Assembly: GCA_000335735.1 (NCBI GenBank)
Contig: AMYY01000012.1
Coordinates: 1 to 64,000 of the forward strand
DNA from: an alpha proteobacterium L41A
GTDB lineage: Bacteria; Pseudomonadota; Alphaproteobacteria; Caulobacterales; Caulobacteraceae
Direction: 5' to 3'
Length of the DNA: 64,000 bases
Position 1 is the first letter of the stretch. Each line of letters starts with the position of its first letter. The position numbers and the translations under genes were made by a program. This document shows positions 1-8,960 of this stretch, piece after piece. The notes under the pieces are model-generated. The model ran no database searches, was not told the origin of the DNA, and saw nothing but the letters and a program-made list of their open reading frames with translations.

Positions 1-97
1 GCTGGGTCATCGATCCAGCGGCTTTTTGCTGCCCAACATCTACCCTCGATTTGCGAACCGTATCCCTCGTAAAGAGGCGTCAGACGCGGCTAAGCGC

Positions 98-1453
98 TCA
101 AACCTTCAAGAGCGCGGCGGCTGCAGCGCGTTTCACGGTCGCTTCAGCGATCGCTTCGAAACGAAGGTCCGTTACTCCGAAATACTCGCCTTGGTTCGTG
201 GCGCACCAGTCGGTGGTAACGATGCGAACGCGATCGGCTTTCGGTGAAACCACCGCCGCATAAAGGAAGTCACCGCTACGGTCGGCCAGGGGCATCGCGC
301 GGTCCTGATTGGCGCGAGCCATGACGCGTTCCAACTCTGCGCGTGAAACCGTGGCGACCATCAGCTTGCCGTCGAAGCGGACGACGGAATCAAAATCGCA
401 GCGGCTGACCGGCCCGGCGGGGACTCCGGTCCCCAGGGTGGTGTGGCCGATGAAGCCGGCGTCGGCCCCGGTCGCCTGGGCCAGTCCGGCGGCGACACGC
501 CGACCCGTATCGCCCAGCGACAAGGCGCGAGGGCTGTTTCCGAGAATGGTACGCTCCTCATCGGTCAGATTGGCGGCGAGGGTCGCTGCGATCAGGTCCG
601 CCAACGCAGGAGAGGCGGGGGCATCCCGCGCGACCGCGCGCGAGCGGGCCGTGACCGAGCCGTCTGACAGGAACTCGGCTGCCGTATAGGCCGCGGTCCA
701 GGAACCGGTATGGACATAGGCGCTGCGGCCCTGGCGGTGCTGGAACAGCAGGTGGTTGTGACCGCCGACCATCAGGCTGCCGTCCGGCAGCAGCGGCAGG
801 ATATCCCGGTCGGCGGTCACCCCGGCGTGGCTCATGACCATGACGAGATCGGCACCGGCCAGAGCCCCGGCGAGATTGGCGCTCGCCCAGTCGGCGGCGG
901 CGGGGATCGACAACTGCTCGCGAGACGCCTTGGGATAGGTGGTCAGCGCATTGGTCGCCAGGCCTACGACCCGCAGCGAACGGCGACCGAAAGGCAGGGT
1001 CGCGGACGGGTCTGCATAGCCGGAGCCCGTGCGCGTATCGCCGATGGTGCTGACAACCTGGATCCCCAGACCCTTCAGGCGCGCGACGACGTCAGCCAGG
1101 TCGGGGGTGAGGTCGTTGTCGTGATTGCCCAGGTTGAACACGGTGGGCGCGATCGCCGGCAAGGCCGCCAGGACGGCCCAGTCGATCACGCCGCCAGACC
1201 GTGCGGCGACGACATTGCCGTGCTCGAAGATGTCGCCGTCGATGGCGATGACGTGCGGGACGGGGTTGGCGCGGACTTCGGTCTCGAAGGCGGCCAGCAA
1301 CTGGGCGGTTCGCTCATAGGCCGAGTGCATGTCCGACACGGCGAGCACGCGACCGATCACATGCGCCGGCTTCATGCCGATCAGCCCTGGCGTGATCGCC
1401 GTCGCCCCGGCAAGTTGAAGGAGCCGGCGACGGGAGGGCGTGACAAGAGGCAT
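98..1453 (-). CDS. Tat-exported metallophosphoesterase / 5'-nucleotidase-like protein
   Basis: Predicted 451-residue periplasmic calcineurin-type phosphoesterase. The N-terminus carries a twin-arginine-like signal (SRRRLLQLAGA). The metallophosphoesterase core follows: a metal-binding DMH, then DGD, GNHD, SHAG and GGHNH motifs, all expected in this fold. The C-terminal part resembles a 5'-nucleotidase C-terminal domain (residues about 280-440). I start at the ATG at 1453 rather than a longer in-frame start at 1537 because the signal begins there. It is divergent from the TonB receptor at 1703. The substrate cannot be read from sequence; a nucleotide or another phosphoester is plausible. Confidence 0.85.
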   Translation of the reverse strand: MPLVTPSRRRLLQLAGATAITPGLIGMKPAHVIGRVLAVSDMHSAYERTAQLLAAFETEVRANPVPHVIAIDGDIFEHGNVVAARSGGVIDWAVLAALPAIAPTVFNLGNHDNDLTPDLADVVARLKGLGIQVVSTIGDTRTGSGYADPSATLPFGRRSLRVVGLATNALTTYPKASREQLSIPAAADWASANLAGALAGADLVMVMSHAGVTADRDILPLLPDGSLMVGGHNHLLFQHRQGRSAYVHTGSWTAAYTAAEFLSDGSVTARSRAVARDAPASPALADLIAATLAANLTDEERTILGNSPRALSLGDTGRRVAAGLAQATGADAGFIGHTTLGTGVPAGPVSRCDFDSVVRFDGKLMVATVSRAELERVMARANQDRAMPLADRSGDFLYAAVVSPKADRVRIVTTDWCATNQGEYFGVTDLRFEAIAEATVKRAAAAALLKV

Positions 1454-1702
1454 ACGCGATCCAAACGATGTCCAGGAGGACGTGCGGAGCGAACTCGCGC
1501 AGCTGTTCAGGTTCGCATTTCGGGCGCCCCGGCACAATGGCGCCGCACCCTGCAGCCCCCGCCCAAAGACGGATTGTCACACGGGTGTGGCCGCGTCTTC
1601 AAAGGTTCAAGAAACAGGTCCGCTCTGCACTGGCGGCCATGGCTGTGAAGCTTTACGGCCTCGCGCGACAAGTCCTCCCCTGTCGCCAAGGAAATCTCGA
1701 TC

Positions 1703-3940
1703 ATGCTTCGCCAAGCCCTTCTGGCCGCCACCGTCAGCGGCATCGCCCTGTTGAGCGCCGGCTCGGTTCTCGCCCAGACGACGGACGCCGCCATTGAGCC
1801 CGCCGGCGTCGACGACATCGTCGTCACCGCCCAGCGCCGCAGCGAGAACATCCGCGACGTGCCGTTCGCCGTCACCGCCTTGAGCCCGCAGACGCTGCAG
1901 GAGGTTTCGGCCGGCGGCGCCGACATCCTGTCGCTGTCGGGCCGCGTGCCCAGCCTGCAGGTCGAAAGCTCGAACGGCCGTTATGCGCCGCGCTTCTACA
2001 TTCGCGGCCTGGGCAATGTGGATTTCGACTTCACCGCCTCGCAGCCGGTGTCGGTCGTGCTGGACGACGTCGTGCTGGAGAGCGTATATCTGAAGGGCTT
2101 TCCCCTGTTCGACGTGCAGCAGTTGGAAGTGCTGCGCGGTCCGCAGGGCACGCTGTTCGGCCGCAACACGCCCGCCGGCGTGGTCAAGATCGACACCGTC
2201 AAGCCGTCGGACGACTTCACCGGTTTCGGCTCGCTGACCTATGGGAACCTGGGTTCGACCCGGGCCGAGGCGGCTGTCACCCTGCCGGCGTCGGACACGT
2301 TTCAGGTGCGCGGCGCCATCCTGTGGAACCATCGCGACGACTGGGTGAACAACGCCTATAATCCGTCGTTCGCCAATCCCGACAAGGATGATCTGGGGGG
2401 CTTCGACGATCTGGCCGCGCGCGTCCACGTCGCCTGGACCCCGACCGATCGCCTGTCGACCCTGCTGACGCTGCAGGCCCGCGACTATGACGGCACGGGC
2501 ACGATGAACCGCGCCAACGCCCTGACCAAGGGCTCCAACAAGCTGAACGACAACTTCGACCGCGACACCGTCTATTACGACGGCGGCCGCAACAACTTCC
2601 AGAAGCAGAAGACGACGTCCGAATCGTTGAAGGTGGCCTATGACTTCGGTCCCGCCACCCTGACGGGCATCGTCGGCTCCTATCAGGGCTGGTCCCAGGG
2701 CGACGGCGACATCGACGGCGGCGTGGCCACCGCCCCGGCGACCGCGTCCTACAAGACCCCGTTCAACTCCGAGACCGGCACCCTGTCCAGCGACCTGCTG
2801 CAGAACACCTACGAGCTGCGCCTGGCCTCGAACGGCGACGGGCGGGTCGGCTGGCAGGTGGGCGCCTTCTATTGGGACGAGCGCTTCAACCTCGTCAGCG
2901 GCACGTTCAACGGCGTTGGCGGTCTGATCCCAACCAAGATCACCGATATCGTGCAGAAGTCCGATTCCTGGTCGATCTTCGGCCAAGGCAGCTACAAGGT
3001 GACCGAGGCGATGAAGGTGACGGCGGGTCTGCGCTACACCGACGACAATCGCCACTACAACGGCCGGATCGTGGTCGGAACGCCGGTTGGCGGCCAGGGC
3101 GCCGTGTCGGTCGGGGACCAGCAGGTCAGCTGGGACGTCAGCGCGGTCTATCAGGTGAACGACGACCTGAACCTGTTCGCGCGCGTGGCCAAGGGCTATC
3201 GCGGCCCGTCGATCCAGGGCCGCAACCTGCCGGTCCTGACGACGGCGAACTCCGAGACCGTCATGTCCTACGAAACGGGTCTGAAGGCGCGGATGATGGA
3301 TGGCCGGGCGCGCTTCAACGCCACCGCCTATGTCTATGAAGTCAGCGAAATGCAGTTCACCGCCATCGGCGGCGCGGACAACTCCAACCGCCTGATCAAC
3401 GCCAAGAAGGGCGAGGGATACGGCCTGGAGCTGGACGGCGACATCGATCTGGGCGCGGGCTTCAGCCTGGCGGCCGGCGCCGCCTGGAACCATACCGAGA
3501 TCAAGGACAAGGACCTGCTGGTCGCCGTCTGCGGCTCCAACTGCACCGTGACCGATCCCATCGTCATGGTGGGCGCGACCCGTCGCGCCAAGATCGACGG
3601 CAACCCCTTCCCCCAGGCGCCGGAATACACCGCCAACCTGACGCTGAACTACGTCAGGCCGCTGGGCGCTGACACGGAGCTGTTTGCCTCGACCGACTGG
3701 GTCATGCAGAAGAACTTCAACCTGTTCCTCTATGAATCGGTCGAGTTCATGCAGGAAACACATTTCGAAGGCGGGCTGCGCGCAGGCTGGCGTGATCTGT
3801 CGCGCGGTATCGAGGCCGCCGCCTACGTCCGCAACCTGACGGACGAAGAGAATGTGATCGGCGCCATCGACTTCAACAACCTGACGGCCTTCGTTAACGA
3901 ACCGCGCACCTATGGCGTGCAACTGACCAAGCGGTTCTGA
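1703..3940 (+). CDS. TonB-dependent outer-membrane receptor
   Basis: 745-residue TonB-dependent receptor that would import an unidentified ligand across the outer membrane. It has a classical signal peptide ending near ALA-Q at residue 25, a TonB-box-like DDIVVTAQRR, a plug domain with the diagnostic EVLRGPQGTLFGRNTPAG motif at about residues 140-158, and a long beta-barrel ending in an aromatic residue (KRF). This plug signature is typical of the large Caulobacterales/sphingomonad receptor family. No SusD or transport partner lies next to it, so the ligand is unknown. A hairpin follows the stop codon. Confidence 0.93.
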   Translation: MLRQALLAATVSGIALLSAGSVLAQTTDAAIEPAGVDDIVVTAQRRSENIRDVPFAVTALSPQTLQEVSAGGADILSLSGRVPSLQVESSNGRYAPRFYIRGLGNVDFDFTASQPVSVVLDDVVLESVYLKGFPLFDVQQLEVLRGPQGTLFGRNTPAGVVKIDTVKPSDDFTGFGSLTYGNLGSTRAEAAVTLPASDTFQVRGAILWNHRDDWVNNAYNPSFANPDKDDLGGFDDLAARVHVAWTPTDRLSTLLTLQARDYDGTGTMNRANALTKGSNKLNDNFDRDTVYYDGGRNNFQKQKTTSESLKVAYDFGPATLTGIVGSYQGWSQGDGDIDGGVATAPATASYKTPFNSETGTLSSDLLQNTYELRLASNGDGRVGWQVGAFYWDERFNLVSGTFNGVGGLIPTKITDIVQKSDSWSIFGQGSYKVTEAMKVTAGLRYTDDNRHYNGRIVVGTPVGGQGAVSVGDQQVSWDVSAVYQVNDDLNLFARVAKGYRGPSIQGRNLPVLTTANSETVMSYETGLKARMMDGRARFNATAYVYEVSEMQFTAIGGADNSNRLINAKKGEGYGLELDGDIDLGAGFSLAAGAAWNHTEIKDKDLLVAVCGSNCTVTDPIVMVGATRRAKIDGNPFPQAPEYTANLTLNYVRPLGADTELFASTDWVMQKNFNLFLYESVEFMQETHFEGGLRAGWRDLSRGIEAAAYVRNLTDEENVIGAIDFNNLTAFVNEPRTYGVQLTKRF

Positions 3941-3949
3941 TCCGCAGGT

Positions 3950-3992
3950 GCTGAGACGTCGTTTCCGCAGGCTCGCGGACCGACGTCTCAGC
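3950..3992 (+). terminator. Inverted repeat after TonB receptor, probable terminator
   Basis: A perfect 12-bp inverted repeat (GCTGAGACGTCG at 3950-3961 against its complement at 3981-3992) with a 19-nt loop begins 10 bases after the TonB receptor stop. There is no clear T-tract, so it may act as a Rho-assisted terminator or a 3'-end stabiliser. Confidence 0.5.
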
Positions 3993-4535
3993 AATGTCTG
4001 CAGGCGGAACGGGGAAGTTGTATCCCGACCGACGACATCTCACGCGATCGCGTCGAGATAAGAGCATAGCGATCGTTCGACATAGGAGCGACTGGTCCGC
4101 TTGCAGACCGCCGATCGGACGATCGTCCTCTCCGCTAGTGTTTCGATCACGGCTGTCCCGTTGCTGATTCCATCCGCCTGCACGGTTTCCGCGCCACCCA
4201 ACTGCTCTGCATGTCCGACAAGCGGAAGCGCGCGCCGCGTGGCCAAAGGTCTTGGAGACGGCGCAGGAGAGGGCGTTGTCAGGCGGCTTGGCCGCCCCAC
4301 TCGACCGCCGAGCCTGTTCGGATCTTGAGGCGTGCTCTGCCATCTCACGCTCAAACTTGTGACCCGCGTCATCCACAAACCGGGACCAAATCCGCAGCAT
4401 GCTATGCACGCCGATCTCAGTGTGCCGGCGGAACAGTGGCTCACGCCCCGTATCGATGCGGTCTGGGCCTGACGATTCTTTTTTCTTTTTGAGGCCAGGC
4501 TTTGCCCTCGGGTGGCAAAGCCGTAGGGACGGGGC
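3993..4535. other. 543-base gap without a supportable gene
   Basis: I see no convincing gene between the hairpin at 3950-3992 and the TonB receptor at 4536. Open frames here are shadows with atypical codon use. A minus-strand reading through about 4040-4500 looks partly protein-like but needs frame changes, so a decayed gene is possible and cannot be named. The right end carries a T-rich stretch (about 4478-4490) and a hairpin. Confidence 0.5.
4498..4522 (+). promoter_or_regulatory. Leader hairpin before second TonB receptor
   Basis: A perfect 9-bp stem (GGCTTTGCC at 4498-4506, GGCAAAGCC at 4514-4522) with a 7-nt loop ends 13 bases before the ATG at 4536, next to the purine-rich presumed ribosome binding site. 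A T-rich run lies upstream, not downstream, so it is not a classical terminator for the plus strand. A translation-control hairpin is an inference. Confidence 0.35.
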
Positions 4536-6569
4536 ATGATCCAAGACGTTCCTCCCCCCGTCACGCCCACCGCTTTGCCCGAGATCGTCGTCACCGCAGC
4601 GCGTCTGCCGCCGGCGGCGGCCGATGCTGCGTTTTCCGTGGTGCGGATCGACGAGGTGGTGCTGTTGCGGTCGTCGCGTCTGGACGAGGCGCTACGGTCA
4701 GTGCCGGCGGTGTCGCTGTTTCGACGCACCAGCAGCGCGGCGGCCAATCCGACGACGCAAGGGATTTCGCTGAGGGCCATTGCGCCGTCTGGGGCGGGAC
4801 GGACGCTGGTGCTACTGGACGGCGTGCCGCTGAACGATCCGTTCGGGGGCTGGGTCATCTGGTCCCAGGCGACGCCGGAGTCTCTGGAGAGCCTGGATGT
4901 GATCCGGGGCGCGGGCTCGGGCCCGTATGGCGCGGGCGCGCTGACGGGCACGATCACCCTGCGTGAACGCGCGAAAGGCGGAGCGCTGGATGTGTCCGCG
5001 TCCGAGCGGGGCGGGTTGCGGGCGGCCGGGTCGGCGTCCACGCGCGTGGGGCCGGTGGCGGTGACGTTGAGCGGGTTGCGCGAAGTCAGCGACGGCTATG
5101 TGCCGGTGCGCGGGCCGGCGGCCGGGGCGGCGGACACGCCGCTGGATCTCGACAGCCGAAGTGCAGCGCTGCGGGTCGATACGGCCTTGGGACAGGCGAA
5201 CCTGTCGGTCCGGGCGGCGACCTGGGAAGAGGATCGCGGATCGGGTCTGGCCGGAACGCGCGCCAACGCCAGCGGGCACAGCCTGAGCGCCACGGCGGCG
5301 CAGGCGCCGTCGGCCGACGGCTATGGCTGGCGGCTGCAGGCATGGCGGATAGACAGCAATCTGGCCAACAGTTCGGCCTCGGTGTCGGCCGATCGATCAA
5401 CCACGACGCCGGCCAACGATCAGTTTAAAACGCCCGCGACGGGATGGGGGCTGAATGCGGCGCTGCGCCGTCGAATGACGGAGTTCGCGGGCGGACGGCT
5501 GGAGTGGGAGTTGGGCGCCGATGCGCGCTTCAACGACGGCGAGACCAACGAACTCTTCAGTAATCCAACGGGCGCGGGTTTCACCCGTATTCGGCGTGCG
5601 GGCGGGGAGACGGCTGTGGCCGGCGCCTATGTCGATGCGTCCTGGACCGCGGCCGAATGGCTGGTGGCTGGCGGACTGCGGGTGGATCGATGGGAGAATA
5701 CCGGCGGATTCCGTCAGGAGAACACGCTGGCGACCGGCGCCGTCCTGCTGAACGAAAGCGATCCGAACCGGTCAGGCGAGGTGGTCAGCGCGCGTCTGGC
5801 CGTGCGTCGTGATCTGGGCGGCGGCTATGCGGCGCGGGCGGCGGCCTATTCCGGGTTCAGGCCCGCCACGTTGAACGAACTGCATCGGCCGTTCCGCGTC
5901 GGCAACGACATCACCGAGGCCAACGCCGCCCTGACGCCGGAAACGCTGAAGGGCGTGGAGACGGGATTGGCCTTCGACCGCGAGGGCGTGCGTTGGGGCG
6001 CGTCTGTGTTCTGGAACCAGATCGAGGACGCCATCGTCAATGTGACGCTCGGGTCCGGGCCGGCGACCTTCCCGCGCGCCGGGTTCGTGCCGGCGGGCGG
6101 CGTGCTGCGCCAGCGTCAGAACGCCGGGACCATCGACGCCTGGGGCGTGGAACTGACGGGGGCGCTGGACCTGTCGTCAGCCGTGTCGCTGAACGCCGCT
6201 GCGTCCTGGACCGACGCCGAGATCGACGGCGGATCGTCCGCCGCGCAGCTGACCGGCTTGCGCCCCGCACAGGCGCCGGAGTGGAGCGCCACGGCCGGGC
6301 TGGATTGGCGCGCGACCGATCGACTGACCCTGGCCCTGGCCGCACGTTACGAATCGAGCCGGTTCGATGACGACCTGAACAGCCGGGTGCTGGACGCCGC
6401 CGTGACGCTGGATGCGCGAGGGGAGTGGGCCTTCACGCGGAACGCGACTCTTTGGATGGCGGCGGACAATCTGTTCGACGAGGATGTCGAGGTCTCGGAA
6501 ACGGGCACGGGCGTCGCCGGATACGGCCCGCCGCGAACGGTCAGCGTCGGGCTGCGGTTAAGCTATTGA
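4536..6569 (+). CDS. TonB-dependent receptor lacking a visible signal peptide
   Basis: 677-residue TonB-dependent receptor. It has a TonB-box-like LPEIVVTAARLP, a plug with VLLDGVPLNDPFGG (about residues 90-103) and a barrel ending SVGLRLSY. It resembles BtuB/FhuA-size vitamin or siderophore receptors, but the ligand is unknown. The ATG at 4536 is preceded four codons upstream by an in-frame TAG, and the protein starts almost directly at the TonB box, so the usual 20-30 residue Sec signal is missing. Either the signal was lost by mutation or start, or the gene is no longer functional. No cobalamin-riboswitch B12 box was found upstream. Confidence 0.85.
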   Translation: MIQDVPPPVTPTALPEIVVTAARLPPAAADAAFSVVRIDEVVLLRSSRLDEALRSVPAVSLFRRTSSAAANPTTQGISLRAIAPSGAGRTLVLLDGVPLNDPFGGWVIWSQATPESLESLDVIRGAGSGPYGAGALTGTITLRERAKGGALDVSASERGGLRAAGSASTRVGPVAVTLSGLREVSDGYVPVRGPAAGAADTPLDLDSRSAALRVDTALGQANLSVRAATWEEDRGSGLAGTRANASGHSLSATAAQAPSADGYGWRLQAWRIDSNLANSSASVSADRSTTTPANDQFKTPATGWGLNAALRRRMTEFAGGRLEWELGADARFNDGETNELFSNPTGAGFTRIRRAGGETAVAGAYVDASWTAAEWLVAGGLRVDRWENTGGFRQENTLATGAVLLNESDPNRSGEVVSARLAVRRDLGGGYAARAAAYSGFRPATLNELHRPFRVGNDITEANAALTPETLKGVETGLAFDREGVRWGASVFWNQIEDAIVNVTLGSGPATFPRAGFVPAGGVLRQRQNAGTIDAWGVELTGALDLSSAVSLNAAASWTDAEIDGGSSAAQLTGLRPAQAPEWSATAGLDWRATDRLTLALAARYESSRFDDDLNSRVLDAAVTLDARGEWAFTRNATLWMAADNLFDEDVEVSETGTGVAGYGPPRTVSVGLRLSY

Positions 6570-6732
6570 GGACGCTGAACGGCAGCCTTTTCGACCAGGT
6601 TTTTGCGCGACGCACAGATTTCGTCCGCCTGACGGGTGAAAATGACCTTCAACGCTGTTGCGCGAGCCCGCTGGCGCGCTAAGCGCTAAGGGCGGTTGAT
6701 CCACGACCGCAGATCCCAACGACGAGCCTGTC

Positions 6733-7941
6733 ATGTCCGAAGAATTCTACCGCATGAAGCGGTTGCCGCCCTATGTCATCGCCGAGACCAATGCGATGCG
6801 CGCGGCGGCCCGTGCGGCAGGCGAGGACGTGATCGACCTGGGCATGGGCAACCCCGACCTGCCGCCGCCGCAGCATGTGATCGACAAGCTGATCGAGGTG
6901 GCCAAGAAGCCGGACGCCCACGGCTATTCGGCGTCACGCGGCATTCCCGGCCTGCGCCGCGCCCAGGCCAACTATTACGGCCGCCGCTTCGGCGTCGATG
7001 TGGATCCCGAGACCGAGGTGATCGTCACCATGGGCTCCAAGGAGGGGTTGGCCAGCCTGGCCACCGCCATCACTGAGCCGGGCGACGTGATCCTGGCGCC
7101 CAATCCGTCGTATCCGATCCACACCTTCGGCTTCATCATCGCCGGGGCCGCGATCCGCAGCGTGCCGACCACGCCGGACGAGAACTATTTCGAGGCGTTG
7201 GAGCGGGCCATGGCCTTCACCGTGCCGCGGCCCAAGATCCTGGTGATGAACTATCCGTCGAACCCGACGGCGGAGACGGTCGATCTGGCCTTCTATGAAC
7301 GCGTCGTGGACTTCGCCAAGGCGAACGATCTGTGGATCATCAGCGATCTGGCCTATTCGGAGCTCTACTACGACGGCAAGCCGACGGTCTCCATCCTGCA
7401 GGTTCCGGGGGCCAAGGACGTGGCGATCGAGTTCACCTCCCTGTCGAAGACCTACAGCATGGCGGGCTGGCGCATGGGGTTTGCGGTCGGCAACAAGACG
7501 CTGATCGCGGCGATGACGCGGGTGAAATCCTACCTCGACTACGGCGCCTTCACGCCGATCCAGGCGGCGGCGTGCGCGGCGCTGAACGGGCCGCAGGACA
7601 TCGTCGAGCAGAACCGCAAACTCTATCACCGCCGGCGCGATGTGCTGGTCGAGAGTTTCGGCCGTGCGGGCTGGGACATTCCCAAGCCGGCCGCATCCAT
7701 GTTCGCCTGGGCGCCCTTGCCGCCGGCGCTGAAGCATCTGGGCAGTCTGGAGTTCTCCAAGCAGTTGCTGACCCACGCCAAGGTCGCGGTGGCGGCGGGC
7801 GTCGGCTATGGCGAGAACGGCGAGGGCTTCGTGCGCATCGCCATGGTCGAGAACGAGCAGCGCATCCGCCAGGCCGCGCGCAACATCAAATCCTATCTGA
7901 AATCGCAGGGCGTCAATGTGCCGCCCAGCCGGGAAGACTGA
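6733..7941 (+). CDS. alaC: AlaC-like class I/II aminotransferase
   Basis: 402-residue PLP-dependent fold-type I aminotransferase, closely resembling glutamate-pyruvate aminotransferase AlaC (YfdZ), which makes alanine from pyruvate. Visible family segments are DLGMGNPDLPPP, the HGYSASRGIPGLRRA stretch, PNPSYPIH, NYPSNPTA and the Schiff-base lysine in SLSKTYSMAGWRMG (K239). Length is normal for AlaC. It is often misannotated as LL-diaminopimelate aminotransferase. The next gene starts 2 bases after its stop, so the two are probably co-transcribed. Confidence 0.88.
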   Translation: MSEEFYRMKRLPPYVIAETNAMRAAARAAGEDVIDLGMGNPDLPPPQHVIDKLIEVAKKPDAHGYSASRGIPGLRRAQANYYGRRFGVDVDPETEVIVTMGSKEGLASLATAITEPGDVILAPNPSYPIHTFGFIIAGAAIRSVPTTPDENYFEALERAMAFTVPRPKILVMNYPSNPTAETVDLAFYERVVDFAKANDLWIISDLAYSELYYDGKPTVSILQVPGAKDVAIEFTSLSKTYSMAGWRMGFAVGNKTLIAAMTRVKSYLDYGAFTPIQAAACAALNGPQDIVEQNRKLYHRRRDVLVESFGRAGWDIPKPAASMFAWAPLPPALKHLGSLEFSKQLLTHAKVAVAAGVGYGENGEGFVRIAMVENEQRIRQAARNIKSYLKSQGVNVPPSRED

Positions 7942-7943
7942 CT

Positions 7944-8888
7944 ATGCCGTCTGGACTGATCGCGCTGCTGGACGACGTCGCCGGCATCGCAAAGCTGGCG
8001 GCCGCATCGCTGGATGACGTGGGCGCGGCGGCGGGCAAGGCCTCGACCAAGGCCGCCGGCGTGGTGGTGGACGATGCAGCGGTGACGCCACGATACGTCG
8101 TGGGCCTGTCCCCCAGCCGCGAACTGCCGATCATCAGCAAGATTGCGCTCGGGTCGTTTCGCAACAAGCTGATCTTCATCCTGCCGGTGGCCCTGGTGCT
8201 CAGCGCTTTCGCGCCTTGGGCCATCACCCCGATCCTGATGTGCGGCGGGACCTATCTGTGTTTCGAGGGGGCGGAAAAGCTGCTGGAGGCGATGGGGCAC
8301 GGCGGGCATGAGGATGCCGCGCCGGTCGCACGCGATGCGGCGGCGCTGGAGAAGACGACGGTGTCGGGCGCGGTGCGCACCGATCTGATCCTGTCGGCCG
8401 AGATCATGGCCATCGCCCTGGCCGATGTGGCGGCGCAGCCGATCCTGACCCAGGCCGCCGTGCTGGCGGTGGTCGGCATCGCCATGACCGTCGTCGTCTA
8501 TGGCGCGGTCGGCTTGATCGTGAAGATGGACGACATTGGCCTGCATCTGGCTCAGCGGCCCAATGGCGGGGTTCGCGCCCTGGGGCGGGGTCTGGTCAAG
8601 GGCATGCCGATGGTGATGAGCGCCCTGTCGGCGATCGGCACGGCGGCCATGCTGTGGGTCGGCGGCGGCATTCTGTTGCATGGCTCCCATACGCTGGGGC
8701 TGCACTGGCCGGCGGTACCGGTCGAGCATCTGTCGCATGCCGTTGGCGAACTGTTCGGGCCGCTGGCAGGCGTGATGAGCTGGCTGACGACGGCGGTGGT
8801 CTCGGCCGTGATCGGGCTGATCGTCGGCGGCGCAGTGGTGCTGGTGCTGCATCAGGTCTCGCGCCTGCGGTCCAGGGAATCGCACTAG
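7944..8888 (+). CDS. DUF808 (YedI-type) inner-membrane protein
   Basis: 314-residue multi-pass membrane protein of the DUF808/YedI family, function unknown. The N-terminus MPSGLIALLDDVAGIAKLAA followed by a soluble alanine-rich segment and about six hydrophobic helices (for example near residues 70-100, 145-190, 220-245, 265-300) is the family pattern. The start at 7944 is chosen because it begins exactly at the conserved N-terminus, 2 bases after alaC; a longer open frame upstream overlaps alaC and is not coding. Confidence 0.85.
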   Translation: MPSGLIALLDDVAGIAKLAAASLDDVGAAAGKASTKAAGVVVDDAAVTPRYVVGLSPSRELPIISKIALGSFRNKLIFILPVALVLSAFAPWAITPILMCGGTYLCFEGAEKLLEAMGHGGHEDAAPVARDAAALEKTTVSGAVRTDLILSAEIMAIALADVAAQPILTQAAVLAVVGIAMTVVVYGAVGLIVKMDDIGLHLAQRPNGGVRALGRGLVKGMPMVMSALSAIGTAAMLWVGGGILLHGSHTLGLHWPAVPVEHLSHAVGELFGPLAGVMSWLTTAVVSAVIGLIVGGAVVLVLHQVSRLRSRESH

Positions 8889-8960
8889 GAGCGAGCCGGG
8901 CTGTCACGCGGGCGCCATCCGCAACAGCTAGAGACCGCACGGCTGTTGTTGGAGTTGTTC

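Noticed and set aside
1-97. Possible gene end at the left edge
   Set aside because: No frame with recognisable protein; too short to judge.
1578-1589. CACAC-GG-GTGTG symmetry in the promoter region of the first receptor
   Set aside because: Short and unmatched to a regulator I can name; expected by chance at this length.
1607-3994. 795-codon open frame on the minus strand opposite the first TonB receptor
   Set aside because: Antisense shadow created by high third-position GC; the plus-strand frame has a signal peptide and family motifs.
4140-4535. Possible cobalamin riboswitch before the second TonB receptor
   Set aside because: A GGAGACGGC stretch near 4251 faintly resembles a B12 box, but the conserved surrounding elements are missing.
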